Source: Castellaniella sp040276065
Lineage (GTDB): Bacteria > Pseudomonadota > Gammaproteobacteria > Burkholderiales > Burkholderiaceae_B
Assembly (NCBI RefSeq): GCF_040276065.1
Contig: NZ_JBELOI010000011.1
Span: 65,786 to 129,785 of the forward strand
Length of the DNA: 64,000 nt
Reading direction: 5' to 3'
Below are positions 9,124 to 18,744 of the stretch, in pieces (within the stretch, counting starts at the first letter, position 1; each line of letters starts with the position of its first letter). The translations under genes and the position numbers were made by a program. Below the pieces are notes generated by a model. The model did no database searches. It was given only the letters and a program-made list of their open reading frames with translations, and had not been told where the DNA came from.

Positions 9124-9909
9124 ATGAAAAGAAAGGTTCTAGCAAAGCGCTTGTCTCATTCGGGCCAGATTGTCCTGTCGTTGGTCCTCGCCGCCGTGAT
9201 CTGGGAGGTGATGGGACGGTTCGTCGTCGTCAGCCCGTTGCTGTTCGTGCCCCTGTCCGAGGTGATTGCCCGAGGCATCGAGCTGTGGGAGGCGGGCGAG
9301 CTGCAGTTGCACGTCTGGATCAGCTTTATCGAATTCCTCGGCGGCTATTCCCTGGCCGCCTTGGTGGGCATCCTGCTCGGCGGTCTGCTCGGCAGCTCGA
9401 TGCGGCTGCGGACCCTGTTCGAGCCCTGGGTGTCGATGTTGTATTCCACGCCCGTGATTGCGTTGGGTCCACTGTTCATCCTCTGGCTGGGGATCGGGGT
9501 TGGCTCGAAGGTCGCCATCATCTTTTTGACCTCGGTATTCCCCATCCTCATCAACACCTCCATCGGGCTGGTGACGACCGACAAGACGCTGCTGGAGGTG
9601 GCACGCTCCTGTGGCGCGACCGGCCTGCAGCTGTTCTGGAAGGTGCGCATGCCATCGGCGATTCCCTACGTCATCGGCGGCCTGCGCCTGGGCGTGGCCA
9701 GGGCACTGGTGGGGGTGGTGGTCGCGGAGCTGTTCGGCGCCCGAGCGGGAATCGGCTTCATGATCATGAACTCGACGCAAAGCTTCGATACCGCCTCGCT
9801 GTACGTGGGCGTGCTCATCTTGGCCGTGGCGGGGGTGACTTCCGTCGGCCTGCTGAAACTCCTGGAAGAGAAGATCACCCCGTGGCGCATGACCGGAGAA
9901 GACGAATGA
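9124..9909 (+). CDS. ABC transporter permease (SsuC/TauC/NMT1-type)
   Basis: A 261-residue inner-membrane permease with about six helices and the BPD-type EAA loop (ARSCGATGLQLFWKVRMPSAIPY, residues about 155-178) that docks to the ATPase. It belongs to the nitrate/sulfonate/bicarbonate/thiamine-precursor importer group. The gene follows hyuB by 60 bases, so the transporter most likely imports the substrate of HyuAB or a related small amide. Starts at 9091 and 9103 are also possible in frame; I prefer 9124 because the N terminus then begins with a short basic stretch before the first helix. Confidence 0.87.
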   Translation: MKRKVLAKRLSHSGQIVLSLVLAAVIWEVMGRFVVVSPLLFVPLSEVIARGIELWEAGELQLHVWISFIEFLGGYSLAALVGILLGGLLGSSMRLRTLFEPWVSMLYSTPVIALGPLFILWLGIGVGSKVAIIFLTSVFPILINTSIGLVTTDKTLLEVARSCGATGLQLFWKVRMPSAIPYVIGGLRLGVARALVGVVVAELFGARAGIGFMIMNSTQSFDTASLYVGVLILAVAGVTSVGLLKLLEEKITPWRMTGEDE

Positions 9910-10709
9910 AGGTGGAAAAGCTGGTGACAGAGCGGCTCTGCAAGAGCTACACCAAGCAGGATGTCAAGCTGGAGGTGCTGCGCGACATTTCGCTCTCGGT
10001 CAGGGATGGCGAGTTCGTCAGCATCGTCGGGGCGTCGGGTTGCGGCAAGACGACCTTCCTGCGCCTGGTCGACGGCCTCATCACGCCCACCTCCGGTTCC
10101 GTGAGAGTCGATGGCAGAGAGGTCACCCTGCCTGGCAAGGAGATGGCTTTCGTCTTCCAGCAGGACGGGCTATTCCCCTGGCGCACGGTGCTCAACAACA
10201 CCGTGCTTGGCCCAGAACTGCAAGGCCGCTCGCGCCGCGAATACAAGGAGCAGGCGCGTCAGATCCTGAAGCTGGTCGGCCTGGCGGGGTTCGAGAATCA
10301 CTACCCCCATGAGCTTTCGGGAGGCATGCGCCAGCGTGTGAACATTGGCCGGGCGCTGGCGATCGGTGCCGACATCCTGCTCATGGACGAACCCTTTGCA
10401 GCACTGGATGCGCAGACGCGCACCATCATGCAGGACGAACTGATCCGGATTTGGCGCGAGACGAAGAAGACGGTGTTGTTTGTGACGCACCAGTTGGAGG
10501 AGGCCGTGTATCTGTCGGATCGGGTCTTCGTCTTCACCGCCCGTCCAGGGCGGCTCAAGGAGATCATCGAGATTGATCTACCCCGGCCGCGCAGCCTGGA
10601 CATCAAGTGGACGAAGGAGTTCGTGGATTACACGAACCACATATGGACTTCCATCGAGGAGGAAGTGCGGATGGGCATTGGACTTGAAATCGAGAAGGGC
10701 ATCAACTGA
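9906..10709 (+). CDS. ABC transporter ATP-binding protein (SsuB/TauB-type)
   Basis: A 267-residue ATPase for the importer. It has Walker A GASGCGKTT (about residue 42), Q-loop FVFQQDGLFPW, signature LSGGMRQR, Walker B ILLMDEP and the switch His in FVTHQLEEA. The ATG overlaps the permease stop as ATGA, which fixes this start; the frame is open far upstream but only as a shadow of the permease. It provides energy for the permease encoded just before it, together with the binding protein encoded 24 bases after it. Confidence 0.93.
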   Translation: MKVEKLVTERLCKSYTKQDVKLEVLRDISLSVRDGEFVSIVGASGCGKTTFLRLVDGLITPTSGSVRVDGREVTLPGKEMAFVFQQDGLFPWRTVLNNTVLGPELQGRSRREYKEQARQILKLVGLAGFENHYPHELSGGMRQRVNIGRALAIGADILLMDEPFAALDAQTRTIMQDELIRIWRETKKTVLFVTHQLEEAVYLSDRVFVFTARPGRLKEIIEIDLPRPRSLDIKWTKEFVDYTNHIWTSIEEEVRMGIGLEIEKGIN

Positions 10710-10733
10710 CGAAAACTACGACTTTGGAGAGAC

Positions 10734-11702
10734 ATGATGAAAACGGGAATCACCACCAAGTGGGTCCATTTAATCTCTGCAGCCTCATTGTTGGCCTTTG
10801 GCCCGCTGGCATTCGGCCAGACGAAGCCCATCGTGGCGAGCATCAACGCCAACATCGGCCTGTACTGGCCGCAGCTGGCCGCCAACGAGCGCCAGGGCTC
10901 GTTGCCGGCGGATTCGAAGTTCGACATGGTCCTGGTCGGCAATGCGGCCCAGCAGTTGCAGCAGTTGGTCGGCGGCTCGCTGGATATCGCCTATACCAAC
11001 TGCGACCTCGCGATGAAGGCGAAGGACAAGGGCGGGGACGTCGTCATCGTGGGCGGCGCGGTCAACATCTATCCCTACACCATCATGTCGGCCCCCGATG
11101 TTCACCAGCCGAAGGATCTGGTCGGGAAGAAGGCCATCCTGCCGTTCAAGACCTCGCTCCTGACCCTGTTCCTGAACCAGTGGCTGCAGGAAAACGGCGT
11201 GGACCCGTCCCAGGTCGATGAGGTGTTCGACGGCGCCACGCCTAATCGGTACGCGGCCCTCAAAAATGGCATCGTGGCGGCCGCCGTGGTGTCCCAGCCG
11301 TTCGATTTCCGGGCCAAGGAGGAAGGCTTCAACAAGTTCTTCAGCTATTCGAAAATCGGCGAGTTCGGCTTCACGTGCGCGGTCGTGAACAGCGGCTGGG
11401 CGCACGAGAACGCCGACAAGCTGCGCAGGCACCTGAAAGTCATGGCCGACATTACGGACTGGCTCTACGACCCCAAGAACAAGGATGAAGCGGTCGCCAT
11501 CCTGACCAAGGTTTCCAAGCAGCCCGAGCCCCTGGTCGTCGAGACCTATGATTACTATTTCAATGAGCTCAAGCCCTTTTCCAAGGGGATGAAGGTCACC
11601 AAGGTGGGCCTGGAAAAGCTGATGGGAGTCCTGAAGGACAACGGCGATATTGACAAAAAGTGGCAGATGGCCGATTTCATCGATGAGAGCTACTTGCCGT
11701 AG
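10734..11702 (+). CDS. ABC transporter periplasmic substrate-binding protein (NMT1/SsuA-like)
   Basis: A 322-residue secreted binding protein. A signal peptide (MMKTGITTKWVHLISAASLL..., cleavage probably after LAFG near residue 28) is followed by an SBP fold of the NMT1/THI5-SsuA type with the conserved GNAAQQLQQLVGGSLDIAYTN segment and a hinge around GKKAILPF. A ribosome-binding site GGAGAG lies just upstream of ATGATG. As the last gene of the operon it determines transporter specificity, which cannot be read from the sequence; the hyuAB context points to a hydantoin-, oxoproline- or lactam-like compound. Confidence 0.9.
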   Translation: MMKTGITTKWVHLISAASLLAFGPLAFGQTKPIVASINANIGLYWPQLAANERQGSLPADSKFDMVLVGNAAQQLQQLVGGSLDIAYTNCDLAMKAKDKGGDVVIVGGAVNIYPYTIMSAPDVHQPKDLVGKKAILPFKTSLLTLFLNQWLQENGVDPSQVDEVFDGATPNRYAALKNGIVAAAVVSQPFDFRAKEEGFNKFFSYSKIGEFGFTCAVVNSGWAHENADKLRRHLKVMADITDWLYDPKNKDEAVAILTKVSKQPEPLVVETYDYYFNELKPFSKGMKVTKVGLEKLMGVLKDNGDIDKKWQMADFIDESYLP

Positions 11703-11750
11703 GCGGCCGGCTCCGAACGGGCGGCCTGGCATCCCATCAGCGGCGCGTGC

Positions 11751-11785
11751 ATTCAAAGCTGGCGTGCCAGTGACGCCAGCTGAAT
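11751..11785 (+). terminator. Inverted repeat after the hyu-ABC operon, possible terminator
   Basis: AGCTGGCGT and ACGCCAGCT form a 9-bp stem around GCCAGTG, extended by ATTC/GAAT beyond a small mismatch. It lies about 50 bases after the stop of the binding-protein gene. No T-run follows, so if it ends transcription it is not a standard intrinsic terminator. Confidence 0.45.
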
Positions 11786-11949
11786 GACTCCGCAAGCCCC
11801 AAAGACATGGATGCCAGGCTGGAATGTGCATCCCCTGAAGGGGCAGGATCTGGAAGGCCACTGGTCTGCCAGGGTCAGCGGGAACTACTGGCTCAAGATT
11901 GAAAGAGGGTGGGGTGTATAAATGGTCCATACTTTTTGACGGAGCCACA

Positions 11950-12219
11950 ATGAAATTCATCCTCGCCGCGATCCCGCTCGTGCTGCTTGCCGCCTGCCAG
12001 TCGCCAACCGCAGGCCTGCTTGAGAACCCGGATCTGTGCAAGGCGGGCGCGAGGCAGAGCCTGGTCGGGACACCGATATCGAGCCTGGATCAGTCCGCGC
12101 TGCCGAAGCTCTCGCGAGTCATCCATCCCAAGTCGGCAGTCACGATGGACTACCGTCAGGACCGGCTGAACGTGTACGTGGGCGAAGATGGGAAGATCGA
12201 AAAAGTGACGTGCGGGTAG
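11950..12219 (+). CDS. Peptidase inhibitor I78-family lipoprotein
   Basis: An 89-residue predicted lipoprotein. A short signal peptide ends in a lipobox LLAAC, with the lipidated Cys at about residue 16. The rest fits the I78 peptidase-inhibitor family: paired Cys residues (early LCKAG and final VTCG) and the core VTMDYRQDRLNVYV. Family members inhibit serine proteases in the periplasm or envelope. The start at ATG 11950 is chosen because it puts the signal peptide at the N terminus; a longer in-frame form from 11899 would bury it. The gene stands alone between the hyu operon and tRNA-Leu. Confidence 0.8.
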   Translation: MKFILAAIPLVLLAACQSPTAGLLENPDLCKAGARQSLVGTPISSLDQSALPKLSRVIHPKSAVTMDYRQDRLNVYVGEDGKIEKVTCG

Positions 12220-12528
12220 GGTGAGGCTTGTTGGGCGCGTAGTTCCCGTTCGCGGTCTGCCGCCCATTGGATGCGTCACGTCGATTGGGAGATAGGCCGC
12301 TGTCGCGGACGATTTTTCCGTGAACGCGGAATTTGATCTGGGCGCGGCAGCCGTACGGTGATTTCTGTATGGATGCCATGGAATTGTTTTGGGGCCAGAC
12401 GTGGGGCCATTTTGGGGCCAAAGGGTTAAAAAACCCGATGTCAGGCTATCAAGCAGCTCCAGGGATATCTCGTAACCCACTGATTTTGCTGAATATTGAT
12501 GTTATGCTGTCAGCTATATTAAGATCAG
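12220..12528. other. Gene-free stretch between the I78 gene and the 3' end of tRNA-Leu
   Basis: No convincing gene is seen in these 309 bases. The right part is AT-richer than its surroundings and contains a cluster of GGGGCCA heptamers (12391-12420), then GGGTT-AAAA-AACCC, a small hairpin. The 3' end of the tRNA gene follows directly. Such a mix is typical of the scar of an element once integrated at a tRNA gene, but no integrase remnant could be recognised. Confidence 0.4.
12391..12420 (+). repeat. Three direct GGGGCCA heptamers at 11-12 bp spacing
   Basis: GGGGCCA occurs at 12391, 12403 and 12414, about one helical turn apart. Regular spacing by a turn suggests cooperative protein binding on one face of the helix, for example a recombinase or regulator. 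The function is unknown. Confidence 0.7.
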
Positions 12529-12613
12529 TGGTGCGAACGGAGAGACTCGAACTCTCATACCTTGCGGCGCCAGAACCTAAATCTGGTGCGTCTACCAATT
12601 CCGCCACGTTCGC
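12529..12613 (-). tRNA. tRNA-Leu, anticodon UAG
   Basis: Read on the minus strand: acceptor stem GCGAACG/CGTTCGC, leucine-type D-arm GCGGAATTGGTAGACGC, anticodon stem CCAGA/TCTGG with loop TTTAGGT (anticodon UAG at 12579-12577), a long variable arm (GCGCCGCAAGGTAT), T-arm GAGAG-TTCGAGT-CTCTC, and an encoded CCA end (12531-12529). The 85-base length and class II variable arm fit tRNA-Leu. It is divergent from tig. Confidence 0.97.
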
Positions 12614-12627
12614 ACGGCAAGCCGAGT

Positions 12628-12633
12628 ATTATA
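12628..12633 (-). promoter_or_regulatory. -10 element of the tRNA-Leu promoter
   Basis: TATAAT on the minus strand, 14 bases before the mature 5' end of tRNA-Leu, which would place the start of transcription a few bases upstream of the tRNA. The -35 region is GC-rich and poor in consensus. GC-rich inverted repeat CCCCGGG-CT-CCCGGGG lies just upstream. Confidence 0.65.
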
Positions 12634-12733
12634 ACGGGATTTCCCCGGGCTCCCGGGGTGGCCGCGAGCAGTCCCCGTTTCCGTTAAAATACCTCGCTTA
12701 CCGTCTAAATTCTCTATCTCAAATAGGTTCCTA

Positions 12734-14044
12734 ATGCAGCCTGTGGTTGAAAAACTTTCCGGCCTTGAGCGCCGAGTCGATCTGACCGTCTCCGTTGCCG
12801 ACATCGAAAAGGAAGTCCAGGCGCAACTCAAGCGCGTCGCCCGCACCGCCAAGATCCAGGGCTTTCGCCCCGGCAAGGCGCCGTTGTCGGTCATCGAACG
12901 CAGCCATGGCCCCGGCGTGCGCTATGAGGTGATCAACTCCGAGATCGGCAAGTCCCTGGACAAGGTCATTGGCGAGGCCAAGCTGCGCGTGGCCGGCACC
13001 CCCAATCTGGAGCCCAAGACCGAGGGCGTGGGCGAGGACGTGCTGGCCTTCTCGGCCACCTTCGAAGTCTACCCCGAAGTCGAGCTGCCGGATCTGGCGA
13101 CTCTCCAGATCACCCGCAGCGAGGTCGAGGTGGGCGATGCCGAGGTGCAAAAGACCATCGATATCCTGCGCAAGCAGCGCACGGCCTTCAAGCCCGCCGA
13201 CGGGCGCGCGGCACAGGATGGTGATCGCGTGACCCTGGACTTTGCGGGCACCATCGACGACGTGGCCTTCGAGGGTGGCACCGCCACTCAGTTTCCCTTC
13301 GTGTTGGGCGAGGGCCGCATGCTGCCCGAGTTCGAGCAGGCCGTCACCGGCATGCAGGCCGGCGAGGAAAAGACCTTTCCCCTGACCTTCCCGGCCGACT
13401 ACGGCAGCGAGGCCGTCGCCGGCAAGACCGCTGAATTCAAGATCACGGTCACCGAGGTCGCCGAGCCCGAGCTGCCCGAGGTCGATGCCGAATTCGCCAA
13501 GTCCCTCGGCCAGGCCGAGGGCGATGTCCAGGCCCTGCTCGCCGACGTGCGCGGCAACATCGAGCGCGAGGCCAAGGCGCGCGCCAAGAACCTCACCAAG
13601 GCCAGCGTGATGGACGCTCTGGCGGCCGCCTGCCAGTTCGATCTGCCCAAGGCACTGGTCGAGCGCGAGATCGAAAGCCGCACTGCCGCCGCCCGCGAAG
13701 AGCTCAAAAATCGTGGCCTGCCCAATGCGGACTCCATCCCCATTCCCGCGGACACTTTCAAGGCCGAGGCCGAGCGCCGCGTCCGCCTCGGGTTGCTGGT
13801 GTCCGAGCTGATCCAGTCCGCCGACCTGCAGGCCAAGCCCGAGCAGGTGCGCGCGCGCATCGAGGAGTTCGCCCAGAGCTACGAGCAGCCGGCCCAGGTC
13901 GTGACGTATTATCTGTCTGATCGCCAGCGCCGCGCCGAGATCGAATCCCTGGTGCTCGAGGATAATGTCGTCGAGCATGTGCTGGCGGCCGCTCAGGTCA
14001 GCGCCGAGGCCGTCGAATTCGATACTTTGATGGGGACCCGCTAA
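12734..14044 (+). CDS. tig: Trigger factor, ribosome-associated chaperone and prolyl isomerase
   Basis: A 436-residue chaperone that binds at the ribosome exit tunnel. The N-terminal ribosome-binding domain carries the signature GFRPGKAP (about residue 44). The FKBP-type PPIase domain is near residues 160-245 (DGDRVTLDFAGTIDD and FVLGEGRMLPEFEQ). A long helical substrate-cradle domain makes up the C-terminal half. Length is normal. The stop TAA overlaps the clpP ATG by one base, so tig, clpP and clpX form one unit, a common bacterial arrangement. Confidence 0.97.
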   Translation: MQPVVEKLSGLERRVDLTVSVADIEKEVQAQLKRVARTAKIQGFRPGKAPLSVIERSHGPGVRYEVINSEIGKSLDKVIGEAKLRVAGTPNLEPKTEGVGEDVLAFSATFEVYPEVELPDLATLQITRSEVEVGDAEVQKTIDILRKQRTAFKPADGRAAQDGDRVTLDFAGTIDDVAFEGGTATQFPFVLGEGRMLPEFEQAVTGMQAGEEKTFPLTFPADYGSEAVAGKTAEFKITVTEVAEPELPEVDAEFAKSLGQAEGDVQALLADVRGNIEREAKARAKNLTKASVMDALAAACQFDLPKALVEREIESRTAAAREELKNRGLPNADSIPIPADTFKAEAERRVRLGLLVSELIQSADLQAKPEQVRARIEEFAQSYEQPAQVVTYYLSDRQRRAEIESLVLEDNVVEHVLAAAQVSAEAVEFDTLMGTR

Positions 14045-14703
14045 TGTCCAGGTTCACCGATTTCTATGCCTCCATGTATGGCGGGGATTCGGTCGTCCCC
14101 ACGGGACTGGGTTATGTCCCCATCGTCATCGAGCAGTCCGGCCGCGGCGAGCGGTCCTACGACATCTACTCGCGCCTGTTGCGCGAGCGGGTGGTGTTTT
14201 TCGTGGGGCCGGTCAACGATCAATCGGCCAATCTGGTCGTGGCGCAGTTGCTGTTCCTGGAATCGGAGAACCCCGACAAGGACATTTCGCTCTACATCAA
14301 TTCGCCGGGCGGATCGGTCTATGCCGGCATGGCGATCTACGACACCATGCAGTTCGTCAAGCCCGACGTGTCGACCCTGTGCACCGGGCTTGCCGCCAGC
14401 ATGGGCGCGTTCCTGCTGGCCGCCGGCGCCAAGGGCAAGCGCTACGCCCTGCCTAATTCGCGTATCATGATTCATCAGCCTTCGGGCGGCGCGCAGGGGC
14501 AGGCTTCCGATATCCAGATCCAGGCCAAGGAAATCCTCAGCCTGCGCGAGCGCCTCAACGCGATCCTGGCGGAACGCACCGGGCAGGATATCGAGCGCAT
14601 CGGCGTGGATACCGAGCGCGATAATTTCATGTCGGCCGACGAGGCTCGGGAATACGGCCTGATCGACAAGGTCCTGATTTCACGTACCGACGAGGCGAGC
14701 TGA
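14044..14703 (+). CDS. clpP: ATP-dependent Clp protease proteolytic subunit
   Basis: A 219-residue serine protease subunit that forms the double-heptamer chamber fed by ClpX or ClpA. Catalytic Ser119 lies in GLAASMGAF and His144 in MIHQPSGG; the Asp is in the C-terminal handle region. The N-terminal extension of about 15-20 residues is probably cleaved off. The start overlaps the tig stop by one base, and clpX follows after 10 bases. Confidence 0.97.
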   Translation: MSRFTDFYASMYGGDSVVPTGLGYVPIVIEQSGRGERSYDIYSRLLRERVVFFVGPVNDQSANLVVAQLLFLESENPDKDISLYINSPGGSVYAGMAIYDTMQFVKPDVSTLCTGLAASMGAFLLAAGAKGKRYALPNSRIMIHQPSGGAQGQASDIQIQAKEILSLRERLNAILAERTGQDIERIGVDTERDNFMSADEAREYGLIDKVLISRTDEAS

Positions 14704-14713
14704 GTACAGGTTT

Positions 14714-16006
<1,293 letters not shown>

Positions 16007-16051
16007 GGATGCCCCCGGCCCCACGGGGCCGGAAAATCCTCTTATACTGAA

Positions 16052-16083
16052 CTGGCGGCGAGGCCTTGAAACCTCGCCGCCAG
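16052..16083. repeat. Perfect 12-bp inverted repeat overlapping the lon promoter
   Basis: CTGGCGGCGAGG (16052-16063) and CCTCGCCGCCAG (16072-16083) form a perfect stem with the 8-base loop CCTTGAAA. The loop contains the sigma-32-like -35 element. The hairpin could end clpX transcription (there is no T-run) or be an operator for a heat-shock regulator. Confidence 0.85.
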
Positions 16084-16093
16084 TCGCCATATA
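16065..16093 (+). promoter_or_regulatory. Sigma-32-type heat-shock promoter for lon
   Basis: CTTGAAA at 16065-16071, a 13-base spacer, and CGCCATATA at 16085-16093 match the sigma-32 consensus CTTGAAA-N13/15-CCCCATNT closely. It lies about 75 bases before the lon start. lon is a classic sigma-32 gene in Proteobacteria, which supports the call. Confidence 0.75.
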
Positions 16094-16170
16094 ACACGCA
16101 GGCAATGCACGCAAAAGGGGCTTTCCAGCGTCCTTTTGCATCCGGAAGTCATCAGTTTAAGGAAGCAACC

Positions 16171-18630
16171 ATGTCTGCTACCCAAATCATCGCTCAGGAG
16201 CCCGTCGAGCTCCCGCTGCTGCCGCTGCGGGACGTGGTGGTGTTCCCCCACATGGTCATCCCGCTGTTCGTGGGGCGGCCCCGCTCGATCAAGGCGCTCG
16301 AGATCGCCATGGAGGCGGGCAACAGCATCATGTTGGTTGCCCAGAAATCCGCCGTCAAGGACGAGCCCTCGCCCGAGGACCTCTACGAGATCGGCTGCGC
16401 CGCCAGCATCCTGCAGATGCTCAAGCTCCCCGACGGGACGGTCAAGGTCCTCGTCGAGGGCCTGCAGCGCGCCCGCATCCTCGAGGTCACGGACGTCGAG
16501 ACCCACTTCGCCGCGCACGTGGCCGGCGTCGACGAGGATCATTCCCAGAACGCCGAGGCCGAGGCCTTGCGCCGGGCGGTGGTCGCCCAGTTCGAGCAAT
16601 ACGTCAAGCTCAACAAGAAAATCCCCCAGGAAATCCTCACCTCGCTCTCGGGCATCGAGGATGCCGGGCGCCTGGCCGACACCATCGCCGCGCACCTGCC
16701 CCTCAAGATCGAGCAAAAGCAGGTCATGCTCGAGACCACCGGCGCCGCCGGCCGCCTCGAGGCGCTGCTGGCGCAGCTCGAGGCCGAGATCGACATCCTG
16801 CAGGTCGAAAAGCGCATTCGCGGCCGCGTGAAAAAGCAGATGGAAAAGAGCCAGCGCGACTACTACCTCAACGAGCAGGTCAAGGCCATCCAGAAGGAAC
16901 TGGGCGAAGGCGAGGAAGGCGCCGACATCGAGGAGATGGAGCGCAAGATCGCCGAGGCGCATCTGCCCAAGGAGGCCCAGAAGAAGGCCGCCGCCGAACT
17001 CAAGAAGCTCAAGCTCATGTCGCCCATGTCCGCCGAGGCGACCGTGGTGCGCAACTATATCGATACGCTGCTGGGCCTGCCGTGGCGCAAAAAGAGCCGC
17101 GTCAACAATTCCATCAAGAACGCCGAGGAAGTCCTCGACGCAGACCACTATGGCCTGGAAAAGGTCAAGGAACGCATCCTGGAATACCTCGCCGTGCAGC
17201 AGCGCGTCGACAAGCTCAAGGCACCGATCCTGTGCCTGGTCGGGCCCCCGGGCGTGGGCAAGACCTCGCTGGGCCAGTCCATTGCGCGCGCGACCAACCG
17301 CAAGTTCGTGCGCATGGCCCTGGGCGGCGTGCGCGACGAGGCCGAAATCCGGGGCCACCGCCGCACCTACATCGGTTCGATGCCCGGCAAGATCCTCCAG
17401 AACATGGCCAAGGTCAGTGTGCGCAACCCGCTGTTCCTGCTCGACGAGATCGACAAGATGGGCGCGGATTTCCGCGGCGATCCGTCCTCGGCGCTGCTCG
17501 AGGTGCTGGATCCCGAACAGAACCACACCTTCCAGGACCACTACATCGAGGTCGACTTCGACTTGTCGGACGTGATGTTCGTGGCGACCAGCAACACCCT
17601 GAACATTCCGCCGGCGCTGCTGGACCGCATGGAGGTCATTCGCCTGTCGGGCTACACCGAGGATGAAAAGGTCCACATCGCCTTCGACCACCTGCTGCCC
17701 AAGCTCATGAAGAACAACGGCGTGCAGGAAGGCGAACTGACCATCACCGAGGACGCCGTGCGCGACATCGTGCGCTACTACACGCGCGAGGCGGGCGTGC
17801 GCGCCCTCGAGCGCGAGATCTCCAAGGTGTGCCGCAAAGTCGTCAAGCAGCTGCTCGCGGCCAACCCGGTGACGCGCGGCCGCAAGGCGGGCGTGATCAC
17901 CGAGCGCATCACGGTCGATGCCGCCAATCTCAACGACTACCTGGGCGTGCGCCGCTATACCTTCGGCATTGCCGAGAAGGAAGACCGCATCGGCCTGGCG
18001 ACGGGCCTGGCCTGGACCGAGGTGGGCGGGGAACTGCTGACCATCGAGGTGGCCGACATGCCCGGCAAGGGCGCGGTGGTGCGCACGGGTTCGCTGGGCG
18101 ACGTGATGAAGGAATCCGTCGAGGCGGCGCGCACGGTGGTGCGCGCGCGGGCCCAGAAATGGGGCATTGCCAACCAGGCCTTCGAAAAGCGCGACCTGCA
18201 CGTGCACTTTCCCGAGGGCGCCACGCCCAAGGACGGCCCCTCGGCGGGCATCGCCATCACCACGGCCATGGTATCGGCGCTCACGGGCATCCCGGTGCGT
18301 TCGGACGTGGCCATGACCGGCGAGATCACCCTGCGCGGCGAGGTGCTGGCCATCGGCGGCCTGAAGGAAAAGCTGCTGGCGGCTCACCGCGGCGGGATCA
18401 AGACCGTCATGATTCCCGAGGAAAACGTCAAGGACCTGGTCGAGATCCCCGACAACGTCAAGAACCACCTGGACATCATTCCAGTGCGCTGGATCGACCG
18501 GGTCCTGGAGGTGGCCTTGCAGCACATGCCCACCCCCTTGTCCGACGAGGAGGTCGCGCGCCTGGCGGCCGAGGCCGTGGCAGCCTCGCGTCCCGCGGAG
18601 TCGAGCAACGGCGACGTGACCAAGCACTGA
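16171..18630 (+). CDS. lon: ATP-dependent protease La
   Basis: An 819-residue AAA+ serine protease that degrades misfolded and regulatory proteins. It has the N-terminal LON substrate-binding domain (PLLPLRDVVVFPHMVIPL), a coiled-coil middle, Walker A GPPGVGKTSL, Walker B LLDEIDKMG, and the proteolytic Ser in PKDGPSAGIAI with the Lys in GGLKEKLLAAHR. The start at ATG 16171 follows an AAGGAA ribosome-binding site and gives the family N terminus; the open frame upstream is non-coding. A heat-shock-type promoter precedes it and a strong terminator follows. Confidence 0.98.
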   Translation: MSATQIIAQEPVELPLLPLRDVVVFPHMVIPLFVGRPRSIKALEIAMEAGNSIMLVAQKSAVKDEPSPEDLYEIGCAASILQMLKLPDGTVKVLVEGLQRARILEVTDVETHFAAHVAGVDEDHSQNAEAEALRRAVVAQFEQYVKLNKKIPQEILTSLSGIEDAGRLADTIAAHLPLKIEQKQVMLETTGAAGRLEALLAQLEAEIDILQVEKRIRGRVKKQMEKSQRDYYLNEQVKAIQKELGEGEEGADIEEMERKIAEAHLPKEAQKKAAAELKKLKLMSPMSAEATVVRNYIDTLLGLPWRKKSRVNNSIKNAEEVLDADHYGLEKVKERILEYLAVQQRVDKLKAPILCLVGPPGVGKTSLGQSIARATNRKFVRMALGGVRDEAEIRGHRRTYIGSMPGKILQNMAKVSVRNPLFLLDEIDKMGADFRGDPSSALLEVLDPEQNHTFQDHYIEVDFDLSDVMFVATSNTLNIPPALLDRMEVIRLSGYTEDEKVHIAFDHLLPKLMKNNGVQEGELTITEDAVRDIVRYYTREAGVRALEREISKVCRKVVKQLLAANPVTRGRKAGVITERITVDAANLNDYLGVRRYTFGIAEKEDRIGLATGLAWTEVGGELLTIEVADMPGKGAVVRTGSLGDVMKESVEAARTVVRARAQKWGIANQAFEKRDLHVHFPEGATPKDGPSAGIAITTAMVSALTGIPVRSDVAMTGEITLRGEVLAIGGLKEKLLAAHRGGIKTVMIPEENVKDLVEIPDNVKNHLDIIPVRWIDRVLEVALQHMPTPLSDEEVARLAAEAVAASRPAESSNGDVTKH

Positions 18631-18651
18631 GGTTGCGCGTGGTATAGGCGC

Positions 18652-18687
18652 AAAAAACCCGGGACGGTTTTCCGTCCCGGGTTTTTT
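18652..18687. terminator. Bidirectional intrinsic terminator between lon and lexA
   Basis: Perfect 16-bp arms from AAAAAACCCGGGACGG to its complement with a TTTT loop. An A-run on one side and a T-run on the other make it active for both lon (+) and lexA (-), whose ends converge here. Confidence 0.95.
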
Positions 18688-18744
18688 GGATTCAGGTTCG
18701 AGGCCGGGCCGTGTTCTGTATCGCGCGAGGCCCGCGGGCCTGGG

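Noticed and set aside
12333..12734. Plus-strand ORF over the tRNA-Leu gene and its flank
   Set aside because: It reads through the tRNA gene in antisense, has no ribosome-binding site, and resembles no protein.
16042..18627. 861-codon minus-strand frame opposite lon
   Set aside because: His/Leu/Val/Asp-rich mirror of the lon coding sequence; no domain, and Lon on the other strand is certain.
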